Part shown: piece after piece, positions 51,866 to 60,245 of the stretch
Layout of the letters: the number at the start of each line of letters is the position of its first letter
How positions within the stretch are numbered: the stretch's first letter is position 1
Assembly (NCBI GenBank): GCA_900316675.1
Contig: ONDR01000005.1
Coordinates: forward strand, 128,321-192,320
Origin: an uncultured Bacteroidales bacterium
GTDB lineage: Bacteria > Bacteroidota > Bacteroidia > Bacteroidales > UBA932
Length of the DNA: 64,000 nt
Direction of reading: 5' to 3'
The notes under the pieces: model-generated
Seen by the model: the letters and a program-made list of their open reading frames with translations, nothing else
The model's database searches: none
Told to the model about the DNA's origin: nothing
Position numbers and translations under genes: made by a program

Positions 51866-53596
51866 ATGGCAGAAAAGGAATTTACACTGGTTACCAACCT
51901 GCGCGAACCCCGGCCCCGCAGCAAACGCCTGCGCGAGCTGGGCGCGTCTGGTACCAGCGGCAAAGGCAGCACCGTGGTAAACGTTTCCGGTGGCGGCGAC
52001 ACACCCGCCAGCGGCGACGGCCACACGCACGCTAATAAACCGGCCCTGGACGCTATCACTATCGACGCGGCAGGGTACGAATACCTTACCCAGCTTAAGG
52101 AAGTTATCGACCCAGAAACCGGCAACCCTACGACGGAAAGCGTTACCGAAAAGGTAAAGGCCGGCTACGCTGACGTAGCCCACGATATTACGCCTAACAG
52201 CCCGGTTTGGGGTTACTTCCTGTCTAAGGTGGCCGACGACGTGGCCGCTGGCCGTATCACTTTCCAGCAGGGCTTAACGGCGGTAGGCGTGGCCGTCTTC
52301 CAGGGCGAAGCCCAGTACGGCGACTTCGTGCGCAGTCTCTATGGCGGTACCGGCGCGGGCATCGACCCGCAGGGCAACGCTGAGTTTGAAAGCGTCCGGG
52401 TGCGTACGTACTTTGAAGCCGTGGAGCTGATTATAAACCGCCTGTCCGCTATCGAGGGCGACCAGATACTGACGGAGTGCGACACGATAGACAGCATAGA
52501 CGACCTGGGTAACGGCACCTATGGCCTGCACCTGCACAGCAAGTACGACGGCTATTTTACGGCCATATCTGCCGGAAGCGTGCTAAAGGGTATCGTAAAC
52601 AACCTGGGCGCAGCTGCGCTGGGTATGACCAGCCAGGGCAATAACGTGGCCCTGTACACGTCCTGGTTTAGGGTAAACAGCGTAAACCCCGCCAGCAATT
52701 ACCTGGAAGTCCAGCTGTACCCTAATAACCAGGTACCCAGTGGCACGAATTACCCGCCGTGCGAGCTTATGAAGATCGCCCGCTGGGGACACCAGACAGA
52801 CACCACCCGGCAAAGCTGCATAGTGCTGTCTTCCACGGATGGGCGTATTACCCACTATACCGGCGTTACAAAGCCTATCATAGACCGCACAAACTACGGT
52901 GCTACGTTTGGCTCTATACCGGACTTCCTGCTGGCCTTAGACCTGCCGATAGTACCCGGCCAGGATTACGTCTATGCACGTGGCCTTATCGTGCAGGATA
53001 TGATACGTATAGACTACCAGGGCCAGCCGGTCGTCGAATACGTGGACAGGGGCGCGTACGACCCTAACGCCGACTACTACCACGCCGATATTAACCCGGC
53101 CACCGGCATATACGAAACTTCGGACGTTTGGTACCTGGGCTGCAAGTGGCGGTGTATGGTTACCGGCACCACGGCTGCGCCCGCCTGGGATAGCACCGAC
53201 TGGGCTATGGTAGAGGGAAACCCGGAGTTTACCGTAGAGTTTGCCGACACCGACTATTTGTTTGATCCCGACCGCTTCGCCGTTACGCTGCGCATTATTG
53301 CTAAGCTGTACAATATGGTAATTACGGACGATATATTACCGCAGGACGTGGTTTGGACGCGCTACAGCGAAGACCTGCAAGGAAACCCGCGCACGGCCAG
53401 CGATAACGCCTGGGCCTTACGGCGCGCAGGTGCTGCGCCTGGCGGCATTATCGGCAAATCCATAGACCTTACCGTGGACGACTGCGATTTTAACGGCTAT
53501 ATCCCGCCGGTGCTTCGCTTTACGGCCACCGTTACACTGCGCGACGGCTCCACTGGCCAGCCCGCCGCTACCGACACCGCAAATTTTGAGTATTAG
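51866..53596 (+). CDS. Tail fibre/tip protein
   Basis: A 576-residue protein. The early segment (GGGDTPASGDGHTHANKPAL followed by LTQLKEVIDPETGNP) is characteristic of Bacteroides phage tail-tip proteins. A beta-rich body and a C-terminal Ig-like segment (FTATVTLRDGSTGQPAATDT) follow. It starts 3 bp after the preceding gene. Confidence 0.68.
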   Translation: MAEKEFTLVTNLREPRPRSKRLRELGASGTSGKGSTVVNVSGGGDTPASGDGHTHANKPALDAITIDAAGYEYLTQLKEVIDPETGNPTTESVTEKVKAGYADVAHDITPNSPVWGYFLSKVADDVAAGRITFQQGLTAVGVAVFQGEAQYGDFVRSLYGGTGAGIDPQGNAEFESVRVRTYFEAVELIINRLSAIEGDQILTECDTIDSIDDLGNGTYGLHLHSKYDGYFTAISAGSVLKGIVNNLGAAALGMTSQGNNVALYTSWFRVNSVNPASNYLEVQLYPNNQVPSGTNYPPCELMKIARWGHQTDTTRQSCIVLSSTDGRITHYTGVTKPIIDRTNYGATFGSIPDFLLALDLPIVPGQDYVYARGLIVQDMIRIDYQGQPVVEYVDRGAYDPNADYYHADINPATGIYETSDVWYLGCKWRCMVTGTTAAPAWDSTDWAMVEGNPEFTVEFADTDYLFDPDRFAVTLRIIAKLYNMVITDDILPQDVVWTRYSEDLQGNPRTASDNAWALRRAGAAPGGIIGKSIDLTVDDCDFNGYIPPVLRFTATVTLRDGSTGQPAATDTANFEY

Positions 53597-53601
53597 ACGA
53601 T

Positions 53602-54765
53602 ATGAAAACAAGACGCTTTGACTTCAATTTTAAGCCGTTACAGCTGAATATCACTATATCCGTGGACGGCAGCGTACCGGACAAGCAGAACTATAACGGC
53701 GACGCGGACGAGTTTACCCCGGACTATACCCTAACGCCGCTTATTTTGCAGCCGCAGGTAAGCCGTCTGGACAAAGACGAAATCGTAACGCCGGGCAACA
53801 TTAACACCCTGCTGGCAAACGTCAAGTGGTACGAAATTATCGGCGGCGTGCGCACCCAGATTTTGGCCGCGAACACCGACTACGAAATTACTACCAGCGG
53901 CGGCCAGGCTGGCCGGATCAAGGTAAAGAAAAACGCCCAGCCGAACATACCTATTACCCTGGAGTTTTACGCCGAATACCTGGACGACCGTACTAACCAG
54001 GTTATCGTTATCCACGCTACGCATATCGTGAAGTGCGGAAACTCTACGGCGTACATACCCGAACTTTTCCTGGACGCAGCCGACCAGACTATTTATAACC
54101 CGCTGGTGGATGGCGACAGCCAGACGGTACACGCCAGCCTGCGCGTAGGCGCGGCAGAGTGCGCCACCGCTAACCGGCAGTTTGTCTGGGAAGTGCTGCG
54201 CAGCGACGGAACGTTTACCGCCGTGGGCCAGGACGACTTCGATTTTGAGCTGTCCGTATCTAACGACGGCACCAGCTGCACCGTAAACCGCACCCTTATG
54301 GGCGACGAACTGGTGCTGCGCTGCCGTGCCAAATACGACCCGGACGGAAACCCCGGCAGCGTGTCGCTGACCGACGCGGCCCCGCAGGCTATCGTGGCCT
54401 TTGTGCGCCGCCTGCCAAAGTATGAATATGAAATAAGCGGGCTGCCGGTTAATATCCCTGCCGGCATCCTGGCCGTCTGTCCCGAAGTGTACGTATGGGA
54501 CGTAAACGGCCCGGTGGAAAACCCCGAAAACGTCCTGCTGCCGCTGTGGTATATCGGTACGAACCAGGCCAGCGGAAACCCTGCCAGCTACGCGCAGGTG
54601 GCCCACGGCTTCGCGCCCACTATATCCACGCGGGCTATGAGCGAGCTATACGGCGCGGTTATCGGCGTGGACGTGAAAGACCCCGGCCCGCTGGCACCGT
54701 GGGAAGACGGTAACGGCACGTCCTGGTTTGAGGACGGCGACGGTAACGTATTACTGATGAAATAA
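53602..54765 (+). CDS. Tail fibre-associated protein, Ig-like repeats
   Basis: A 387-residue beta-rich protein (MKTRRFDFNFKPLQLNITIS). Several segments look like tandem Ig-like sheets, and the C-terminus repeats short acidic Gly motifs (WEDGNGTSWFEDGDGNVLLM). No enzymatic motif. It belongs to the fibre cluster by position. Confidence 0.6.
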   Translation: MKTRRFDFNFKPLQLNITISVDGSVPDKQNYNGDADEFTPDYTLTPLILQPQVSRLDKDEIVTPGNINTLLANVKWYEIIGGVRTQILAANTDYEITTSGGQAGRIKVKKNAQPNIPITLEFYAEYLDDRTNQVIVIHATHIVKCGNSTAYIPELFLDAADQTIYNPLVDGDSQTVHASLRVGAAECATANRQFVWEVLRSDGTFTAVGQDDFDFELSVSNDGTSCTVNRTLMGDELVLRCRAKYDPDGNPGSVSLTDAAPQAIVAFVRRLPKYEYEISGLPVNIPAGILAVCPEVYVWDVNGPVENPENVLLPLWYIGTNQASGNPASYAQVAHGFAPTISTRAMSELYGAVIGVDVKDPGPLAPWEDGNGTSWFEDGDGNVLLMK

Positions 54766-54787
54766 CAACGCTTAAAGCATAGGAATT

Positions 54788-55204
54788 ATGGCACGTTACA
54801 TTAAAGCAAACCCCAAAGTAGCCGCCTTTTTGGGGCTTATGAGAGACCGTAACACGGTTACAGACGGCAATTACCTTTTGTGGCAGGCTGATATGCTGGC
54901 TTTTGGCCCGCTTACCCAGCTGCAAGAAACACTGGAACAGATCGGCGGTATAGCCCTGCTGCCGCACGAAGCACGACAGGAGCAGGACGGCACCGTAGTG
55001 CGCCCGCTGCCGACGGCTACCGACCCCCGGTTTATCATTGACACGCCGCAGCCGGAAGAAAGCCCGGAAAACGCCGCTACAGGCGACGATAACGGCGCGC
55101 AGGTAGAAGAACCCACCCAGCAGGAAGAAAGCCCCGCAGAGGGCGCGGAAACCGCCGGAACTGACGAAAACGAAGCAGACCCCGAACCCGCTAACGAAGA
55201 TTAA
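54788..55204 (+). CDS. Small acidic tail-region protein
   Basis: A 138-residue protein: a structured N-terminal half (MARYIKANPKVAAFLGLMRD; LLWQADMLAFGPLTQLQETL) and a disordered acidic tail (Glu/Pro/Ala/Asp-rich, ending DPEPANED). It may be a fibre chaperone or linker; unproven. Confidence 0.55.
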   Translation: MARYIKANPKVAAFLGLMRDRNTVTDGNYLLWQADMLAFGPLTQLQETLEQIGGIALLPHEARQEQDGTVVRPLPTATDPRFIIDTPQPEESPENAATGDDNGAQVEEPTQQEESPAEGAETAGTDENEADPEPANED

Positions 55205-55207
55205 GCT

Positions 55208-56251
55208 ATGAGCAGCGCAAGTACAACCAGGACTATAAAATTTATATCCAAAGCCGGTACCTACACCGCCGTTATTATGAGTCCAAACGGCGACCTGTAC
55301 CAGGAGTGGGACGGCACCCAGCAGGACGTTACCGCGATCCGTCCGGACTACCAGACTTTGCAGCCTATTCTGTACTTTGTCTGCACGTCTTCGCGTGTCG
55401 CTGAGGGCGTGGCCACCCCGGACGCTATCGACTACTATTTCAACGGCACGAAGATTACCTGGAACGGTGCCAACAGCAGCGGCACGTTTGCCGGCTACTT
55501 CCAGAAAATTTCGCCCAGCGGCGACCAGCTCTACTACGGTATTAAAATCCTTAAGAACCTGGTAACCCTGGCCGGCTTCGCGCCGTGCGTTATCAAGATG
55601 GAAGCCACGATTAGCTACGGCACGCAGGCCGATACTATCCAGGCATCCTATACTATCCCTATCCAGCAGGCCACCGGCAGCAGCTACCGCGTTACGATCG
55701 CCGCCGGCGATAACAAGAACTTTGTTATTACCGACAAATCCGGCAGCTGCATACTGAAAGCCTACGCCTACCAGTCCGGTAACGAACTGACGCAGGGCCT
55801 TACTTACGCCTGGGAAAAGATGGGCGCAAGCGGATGGGAAACTATTTCTGGCCAGACGGCGCGCACGCTGACCGTGGCCGCGTCCAGCATTGACACCTAC
55901 GGCGAATTTAGGGTAACGGTGTACCGTGGCGGTACCGAAATCGGAAAGGATATACAGGGCGTTATGGACGCTTCCGACCCTTTCGACATTGACCCACACC
56001 CGAACCCGGAAGACGAAGCTATTACCGAAGATACCAACGGTAACGGCACCGTGGTTTATACCCCGGTGGTGGTTAAGCGCGGTACGAACACGCAGGCCCT
56101 TAGCACTACTTTCTACTTCGTGCTTAAGGATGCTGCCGGCGTGTACCTCAACAGCGACCGCACCACCCCTTACGCCAGCTACACCGTAACCCGCGCGCAC
56201 TGCGTGCAGGCGGCAGGCGACGTGTCCGTAACTATTACTGCAAGGGACTAA
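55208..56251 (+). CDS. Tail fibre protein with Ig-like domain
   Basis: A 347-residue protein (MSSASTTRTIKFISKAGTYT). An internal AYQSGNELTQGLTYAWEKMGASGWETISG segment is typical of PKD/Ig-like structural domains of phage adhesins. It begins 3 bp after the acidic protein and ends 4 bp before the next fibre gene. Confidence 0.62.
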   Translation: MSSASTTRTIKFISKAGTYTAVIMSPNGDLYQEWDGTQQDVTAIRPDYQTLQPILYFVCTSSRVAEGVATPDAIDYYFNGTKITWNGANSSGTFAGYFQKISPSGDQLYYGIKILKNLVTLAGFAPCVIKMEATISYGTQADTIQASYTIPIQQATGSSYRVTIAAGDNKNFVITDKSGSCILKAYAYQSGNELTQGLTYAWEKMGASGWETISGQTARTLTVAASSIDTYGEFRVTVYRGGTEIGKDIQGVMDASDPFDIDPHPNPEDEAITEDTNGNGTVVYTPVVVKRGTNTQALSTTFYFVLKDAAGVYLNSDRTTPYASYTVTRAHCVQAAGDVSVTITARD

Positions 56252-56255
56252 GACT

Positions 56256-57395
56256 ATGGGCGCATCCTGTACACGCGTAGTTAAATTTATACGCAAAGGC
56301 GACACAGGGCCGAAAGGCGACCAGGGCGCAGTGCTGCGAGGGCCACAAGCCTGGAGCGACTGCGCCGTGGGCTACGCCTTTAAGCAGGGTGCCGTCGGCG
56401 AAGCGTGGCTGGACGTAGTGCTGTATAACGACTATTACTACCTGTGTAAGAAGTCGCACGTTAAAACGGCCAGCAATTACCCCGGCAGCAGCACTGCCAT
56501 TTCGCAGGGCCTGTGGCAGCTGGGCGACGCTATCGACCTGGTGGCCACCAAACTGCTGCTGGCGCAGTACGCACTGGTAAAGAACCTGGGCGTAGAAACT
56601 ATAGATATGCGCGACGCTAATAACGCTATCCTTTTCCAGGCTAAAAACGGTGCGGTTACCTGCAAAACCGGTACGTTTGAAAACGTAACGGTTACCGGTA
56701 CTATAAACGCCACGTCTGGAAAGATTGCCGGCTTTACTATTAGTGGTAACGGCCTGTCTAATACGCCGTTTGATAACGACGCGTATATTATCTTCCGTAA
56801 CGACGCTATGGGTGCTTTCGCCGGCATCGGCGGTAATATCCTGCCTGCGTCTTCTGGCGCGCGTGCCGTGGCCCGGTTTGAGAACCACGACAATAATAAC
56901 TACTGGGGCTTAGGCACTAATTACGCCCTGCTGGTATCGGCGCGTAACGGCGGCGAAAACGTGGCTATACAGATGGATGGCGGCGCGCTGGTAGGTCTGG
57001 CGTATAGAAATACGATTATCGGTACCGGCGTAACGTCCCGCACACTTACGCGAACAGAGGGCCACGTAATCTGCATTAACTCTAACGACTGCACTATTTA
57101 CCTACCGACTATGCAGCTTTATGATAGTGGCCACGTCGTTAGGATGAAGTGGCTTAGCGGCAAGGTTAAGATAAAAGTAAGTTACTGCTATACTCCGAAC
57201 GGCACCAGCTACCGTTATACGAAGCCGTGTATTATCTATGACCGAAACGACACCTTAGACGGTGCCGATAGTTACGATAACAGCCAGCCTAACTGTAGCG
57301 TCGAATTTGTCTGGGTACCAGAACTTACCCGGACTGTCGGCAGCACCACTTATTACGGCGCGTGGCTTATGTACAAATTCCCGCGCGATTGGTAA
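56256..57395 (+). CDS. Tail fibre with a short collagen-like segment
   Basis: A 379-residue protein. Near the start is GDTGPKGDQGAVLRGPQAW, a short Gly-X-Y stretch followed by the GPQ(A)W-type motif common at the base of Bacteroides phage fibres. Repeating beta-solenoid-like strands follow (FENVTVTGTINATSGKIAGFTISGN), then a C-terminal globular head. It lies just upstream of the DGR target gene, which probably forms the tip. Confidence 0.7.
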   Translation: MGASCTRVVKFIRKGDTGPKGDQGAVLRGPQAWSDCAVGYAFKQGAVGEAWLDVVLYNDYYYLCKKSHVKTASNYPGSSTAISQGLWQLGDAIDLVATKLLLAQYALVKNLGVETIDMRDANNAILFQAKNGAVTCKTGTFENVTVTGTINATSGKIAGFTISGNGLSNTPFDNDAYIIFRNDAMGAFAGIGGNILPASSGARAVARFENHDNNNYWGLGTNYALLVSARNGGENVAIQMDGGALVGLAYRNTIIGTGVTSRTLTRTEGHVICINSNDCTIYLPTMQLYDSGHVVRMKWLSGKVKIKVSYCYTPNGTSYRYTKPCIIYDRNDTLDGADSYDNSQPNCSVEFVWVPELTRTVGSTTYYGAWLMYKFPRDW

Positions 57396-57424
57396 AAGAA
57401 ACAACCCATTAAACTTATAAGTTT

Positions 57425-58192
57425 ATGACACGTACAACCAAAAAACTATCGGCGCAGACTACTGTTACCACGGTGGCCAGCGGCCAAAAATTCCCTATGA
57501 CGGACGCGCAGGGTAACGTTACGCTTATTACCCTGGATAACCTCAAAGCGGCCCTGCTGGGCGGTATGAGCCTTAACGCGATCGAGGACGGCATATTTAT
57601 TATGTGCCACCGCAAAAGCGACAATTACCCTATTATGTACAAGCCGCACAAATGGACGGCCCAGCAGTCTGCCGGCGAAATCGCAGACGGCGTAGTGGTC
57701 GTCGAGGGCGGCAAGCTGCTGGTAGTCGCACCAACGGAGTGCGACAGCGCGGGCCTGCTGTGGTCTTCCGAAGCTGTCAGCGGTGGCGGCGTTACCACCA
57801 GCGACCGCGTAACGGCGTACAGCGACTGGGCCGGTAAGACCAACACCGCAGCCCAGATACAGAAGACCCAGTGCCAGGGTGCCAGCTATGCCCCCGGCTT
57901 CTGCGCTGCCTACAGCCGCACCAACGCGAACGGCTACGGCCTTACCGCCGGCAAGTGGTGGTTACCGTCTCTGGGCGAAATGATGATGATCTACGCCAAT
58001 ATGACGAAGATTAACTACGCCCTTAGCCTTATCACTGGCGCGCAGCAGCTGGCCGAAACCTGGTACTGGACTTCTACAGAGTCCAGCGCGACGCACGCCT
58101 GGAGCTTGTACCTCAGCAGCGGCCTTATGAGCTTCTACGCTAAGGCCAGCCTCAGGCTCAGGGTGCGCGCGGTTTCAGCATTTATTTCTTAG
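57425..58192 (+). CDS. DGR target: receptor-binding tail protein with C-type-lectin-like variable end
   Basis: A 255-residue protein. Residues about 1-75 are a fibre-attachment part. The rest forms a formylglycine/C-type-lectin-like (DUF1566/Lcl-C-like) domain with GKWWLPSLGEMMMIYANM and a C-terminal WYWTSTE. The last 39 codons coincide with variable repeat VR1 and end RVRAVSAFIS. Adenine-directed mutagenesis here changes about a dozen surface codons while the scaffold residues (Trp, Leu, Lys-Ala, Arg-Val) stay fixed, as in Mtd-type receptor-binding proteins. It is the last tail gene and directly precedes the DGR machinery. Confidence 0.9.
   Translation: MTRTTKKLSAQTTVTTVASGQKFPMTDAQGNVTLITLDNLKAALLGGMSLNAIEDGIFIMCHRKSDNYPIMYKPHKWTAQQSAGEIADGVVVVEGGKLLVVAPTECDSAGLLWSSEAVSGGGVTTSDRVTAYSDWAGKTNTAAQIQKTQCQGASYAPGFCAAYSRTNANGYGLTAGKWWLPSLGEMMMIYANMTKINYALSLITGAQQLAETWYWTSTESSATHAWSLYLSSGLMSFYAKASLRLRVRAVSAFIS
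58075..58180 (+). repeat. DGR variable repeat VR1
   Basis: A 106-bp copy of the template repeat (58766-58871) without indels. It differs at 17 positions, and every one is an adenine in the template. All C, G and T positions are identical. The final GTGCGCGCGGTTTCAGCA stretch is the invariant, GC-rich segment expected for initiation of mutagenic homing. Confidence 0.97.
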
Positions 58193-58220
58193 TAGTTAGT
58201 AGTCAGTCTTTAACCTTTAA

Positions 58221-58240
58221 GATACGGCGTTAGCCGTATC
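58221..58240 (+). repeat. Hairpin downstream of VR1
   Basis: GATACGGC-GTTA-GCCGTATC is a perfect 8-bp stem with a 4-nt loop, starting 41 bases after the end of VR1. It has the size and placement of the homing hairpin known from the Bordetella phage DGR. No T run follows, so a terminator is unlikely. Confidence 0.75.
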
Positions 58241-58262
58241 AAAGCAGCAGCACTAAGGTTTT

Positions 58263-58652
58263 ATGGCAAACAAAGTTAAGCTGGTTTCCAGCACCCGGAT
58301 ATACTTAGACGCTAACGCCCTGTTAGATCATATCCTGGAAATTACGCCGGGCTTTCCCCGGCAGTACAAATACAGCGTCGGTGGCAAAATGCACGATTTG
58401 GCCATAGACCTAATCCAGGATATAGCGGCGGCCTATATGAACCGCGACAGGGAAACGCGCATAGGTTACCTGGTGGCTTTCCAGGTTAAGTTTGAAACCC
58501 TTAAAACCTTAGTGCGAAAGGCTGGCGAAAAGAAATGGATACTTAGCAAAGGGCGGCACGCACAGATAGTAGAGCTTATGGACGCTATCGGCAAGCAGTG
58601 TACAGCGTGGAAAAACTCACTAATCGCGTCCAGTAAGGGCGACAGTGAGTAA
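58263..58652 (+). CDS. avd: Avd-like DGR accessory protein
   Basis: A 129-residue, basic, all-helical protein with the pattern of the Avd four-helix bundle: KMHDLAIDLIQDIAAAYM, RIGYLVAFQVKFETLKTLV and a final helix HAQIVELMDAIGKQCTAWKN. Avd forms a barrel-shaped pentamer that binds the RT and template RNA and is needed for homing. It lies between VR1 and the template, the canonical order. Length is typical. Confidence 0.87.
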   Translation: MANKVKLVSSTRIYLDANALLDHILEITPGFPRQYKYSVGGKMHDLAIDLIQDIAAAYMNRDRETRIGYLVAFQVKFETLKTLVRKAGEKKWILSKGRHAQIVELMDAIGKQCTAWKNSLIASSKGDSE

Positions 58653-58666
58653 CGCCAGAACCAGAC

Positions 58667-58680
58667 CGGGTTACGACCCG
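58667..58680 (+). ncRNA. Hairpin upstream of the template repeat
   Basis: CGGGT-TACG-ACCCG, a 5-bp GC-rich stem with a tetraloop, lies in the roughly 110-nt spacer between avd and the TR. DGR template RNAs include structured flanks, so this may be part of the TR transcript. Confidence 0.4.
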
Positions 58681-58745
58681 CTGAGCGTGCGTTTTCCGTA
58701 ATAAATGGGCCATATACCGCCATTACCGGTTAAGAATAAGACAAT

Positions 58746-58922
58746 ATGGCGCAGACTGCGAGCCTTACAGAGTACAGCGCGACGAACGCCTGGAACTTGA
58801 ACCTCAACAACGGCAATATGAACAACAACACTAAGGCCAGCAACAGGAACAGGGTGCGCGCGGTTTCAGCACTTCTTACGGAAACAGGATTTATGGACAA
58901 ATCTAAAATATACTTTGGATAG
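58746..58922 (+). CDS. 58-codon open frame spanning the template repeat, abutting the RT start
   Basis: ATG at 58746 opens a frame through the whole TR to TAG at 58920-58922; the RT ATG is the very next base. Over the TR the frame is the same as in both target genes, so it would encode an Asn-rich peptide (TEYSATNAWNLNLNNGN...). It may be translated and couple RT synthesis to passage over the template, or simply reflect that the TR descended from target coding sequence. Confidence 0.45.
   Translation: MAQTASLTEYSATNAWNLNLNNGNMNNNTKASNRNRVRAVSALLTETGFMDKSKIYFG
58766..58871 (+). repeat. DGR template repeat (TR)
   Basis: This 106-bp, AAC-rich segment between avd and RT matches VR1 over its full length and VR2 with a net 2-nt gap. 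It holds ten or more AAC/AAT codons where VRs have other codons. The 3' flank (CTTCTTACGG) differs from the flank shared by both VRs (TTTATT), marking the end of homology and giving directionality. Confidence 0.96.
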
Positions 58923-60104
58923 ATGGTTACTTTGGTAGATATGCTGGAAGCGTACTACGACTGCCGTAAACGGAAGCGGAGAACAGCCAGTGCGGTGGTG
59001 TACGAAATGGATTACGAAGCGCGGCTAATCGCGCTGCGCGATCGCATTAACACCCGCAGCTATCTGCCTGGTAAGTCTATCTGCTTTGTCGTTACACGCC
59101 CGCGCTACCGTGAAGTGTTTGCCGCTTCTTTTGAAGACCGTATAGTGCATCACTATATGGCCCTGCGCCTGGAGCCTTTATTTGAAAAGATATTTAGCCC
59201 GCGTACTTTTAACTGCCGCAAGGGCAAAGGCCAGCTGTACGGCATTAAGATGCTGGAAGCAGACCTGCGCGAAGAAAGCCAGAACTATACCCGCGACTGC
59301 TGGGTTATGAAACTGGACTTAAAGGGCTTTTTTATGAGCATCGACCGCAAGATGCTGGCCAGCCTGGTGGATGCTTTTATAGTCCAGCACTACGACGGCC
59401 CAGACCGCGAAGACCTGCGGTACGTCTGCCGCGTGGTGGTGCTGCACGAACCGGAAAAGAACTGCGAACGGCACAGCCCGGCACGTTTCTGGGACTTCCT
59501 GCCAGCGCATAAATCCTTTTTCACAAACACCCCCGGCAAGGGCGTAGCCATAGGTAACCTGTTTGCCCAGCTGTTTGCAAACTTCCTGCTTAACGCCCTG
59601 GACTGGTACCTGGAAGAAATCGGCATAAAACGCCACGGCAGGTACGTGGACGACTTCTACGCGATCCACACCGACAAAGCCGTACTGCTGGCCGCCGTGC
59701 CGAAGATACGCACCCTGCTGGCGGGCTATGGGCTGGCCCTTAACGAGAAGAAATTTTACCTACAGCACTACGCCAAAGGCGTGGAGTTTACCGGTATGAT
59801 AATAAAGCCGGGCCGCACCTACATTTGTAACCGCGTCCTTACTAATTTTATCGTGGCCGTACGCCGGCTTAACGCCGCCACTGACCTGCGCCAGGTACGC
59901 CACGCTATCTGTAGCATAAACAGCTACCTGGGCCTGCTGCGTCAGTCCAACGAATACGGCAACCGGGTAAAGGTGCTGGGTATGATAAGCCCGCAGGCGT
60001 GGCAGTATATCTACATTAAAGGCCACTACGAAGTAGTATGCCTGCGCAGCCAATATAAGCAGAAAACAATAACCTTAAAGCGTATAAGGGATGGCGACTA
60101 CTGA
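58923..60104 (+). CDS. DGR reverse transcriptase
   Basis: A 393-residue RT. Fingers motifs are near 50-110. Palm motif A is KLDLKGFFMSI (130-140), the motif 4 block KGVAIGNLFAQLFAN (206-220), the catalytic YVDD (241-244) and LNEKKFYLQHYAKGVEFTGMII (motifs D-E). DGR RTs typically read IGxxxSQ at motif 4; here it is IGNLFAQ, with Ser replaced by Ala. There is no maturase or endonuclease domain, in line with DGR enzymes. It makes adenine-error-prone cDNA from the TR RNA for transfer into VR1 and VR2. Confidence 0.96.
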   Translation: MVTLVDMLEAYYDCRKRKRRTASAVVYEMDYEARLIALRDRINTRSYLPGKSICFVVTRPRYREVFAASFEDRIVHHYMALRLEPLFEKIFSPRTFNCRKGKGQLYGIKMLEADLREESQNYTRDCWVMKLDLKGFFMSIDRKMLASLVDAFIVQHYDGPDREDLRYVCRVVVLHEPEKNCERHSPARFWDFLPAHKSFFTNTPGKGVAIGNLFAQLFANFLLNALDWYLEEIGIKRHGRYVDDFYAIHTDKAVLLAAVPKIRTLLAGYGLALNEKKFYLQHYAKGVEFTGMIIKPGRTYICNRVLTNFIVAVRRLNAATDLRQVRHAICSINSYLGLLRQSNEYGNRVKVLGMISPQAWQYIYIKGHYEVVCLRSQYKQKTITLKRIRDGDY

Positions 60105-60243
60105 CGACAAACCGCAGCCGCTGGTAGTGCTTCGCAGCGACGCGCTGGACACTGACCTGGTACAGTACCTTTCGCGGGCTTACCTGGTAACCGTCGAAGC
60201 ACAGAATAACGAAATTATTTACGAACTGTATAAACGTCCTTAA
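60091..60243 (+). CDS. Small phage protein, unknown function
   Basis: A 50-residue protein (MATTDDKPQPLVVLRSDALD...ELYKRP). It overlaps the RT 3' end by 14 bp and ends 2 bp before the holin gene, so it is translationally embedded in the operon. It is either a DGR partner or part of the lysis group. Confidence 0.5.
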   Translation: MATTDDKPQPLVVLRSDALDTDLVQYLSRAYLVTVEAQNNEIIYELYKRP

Positions 60244-60245
60244 AG

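Noticed and set aside
54659..56305. 548-codon leftward open frame opposite the tail-fibre genes
   Set aside because: It spans three sense genes with tight spacing and has no recognisable domain. It is a shadow frame.
58746..58880. TR read as a degraded duplicate of the target gene end
   Set aside because: Differences from VR1 fall only at template adenines. Ordinary decay of a duplicate would hit all bases.
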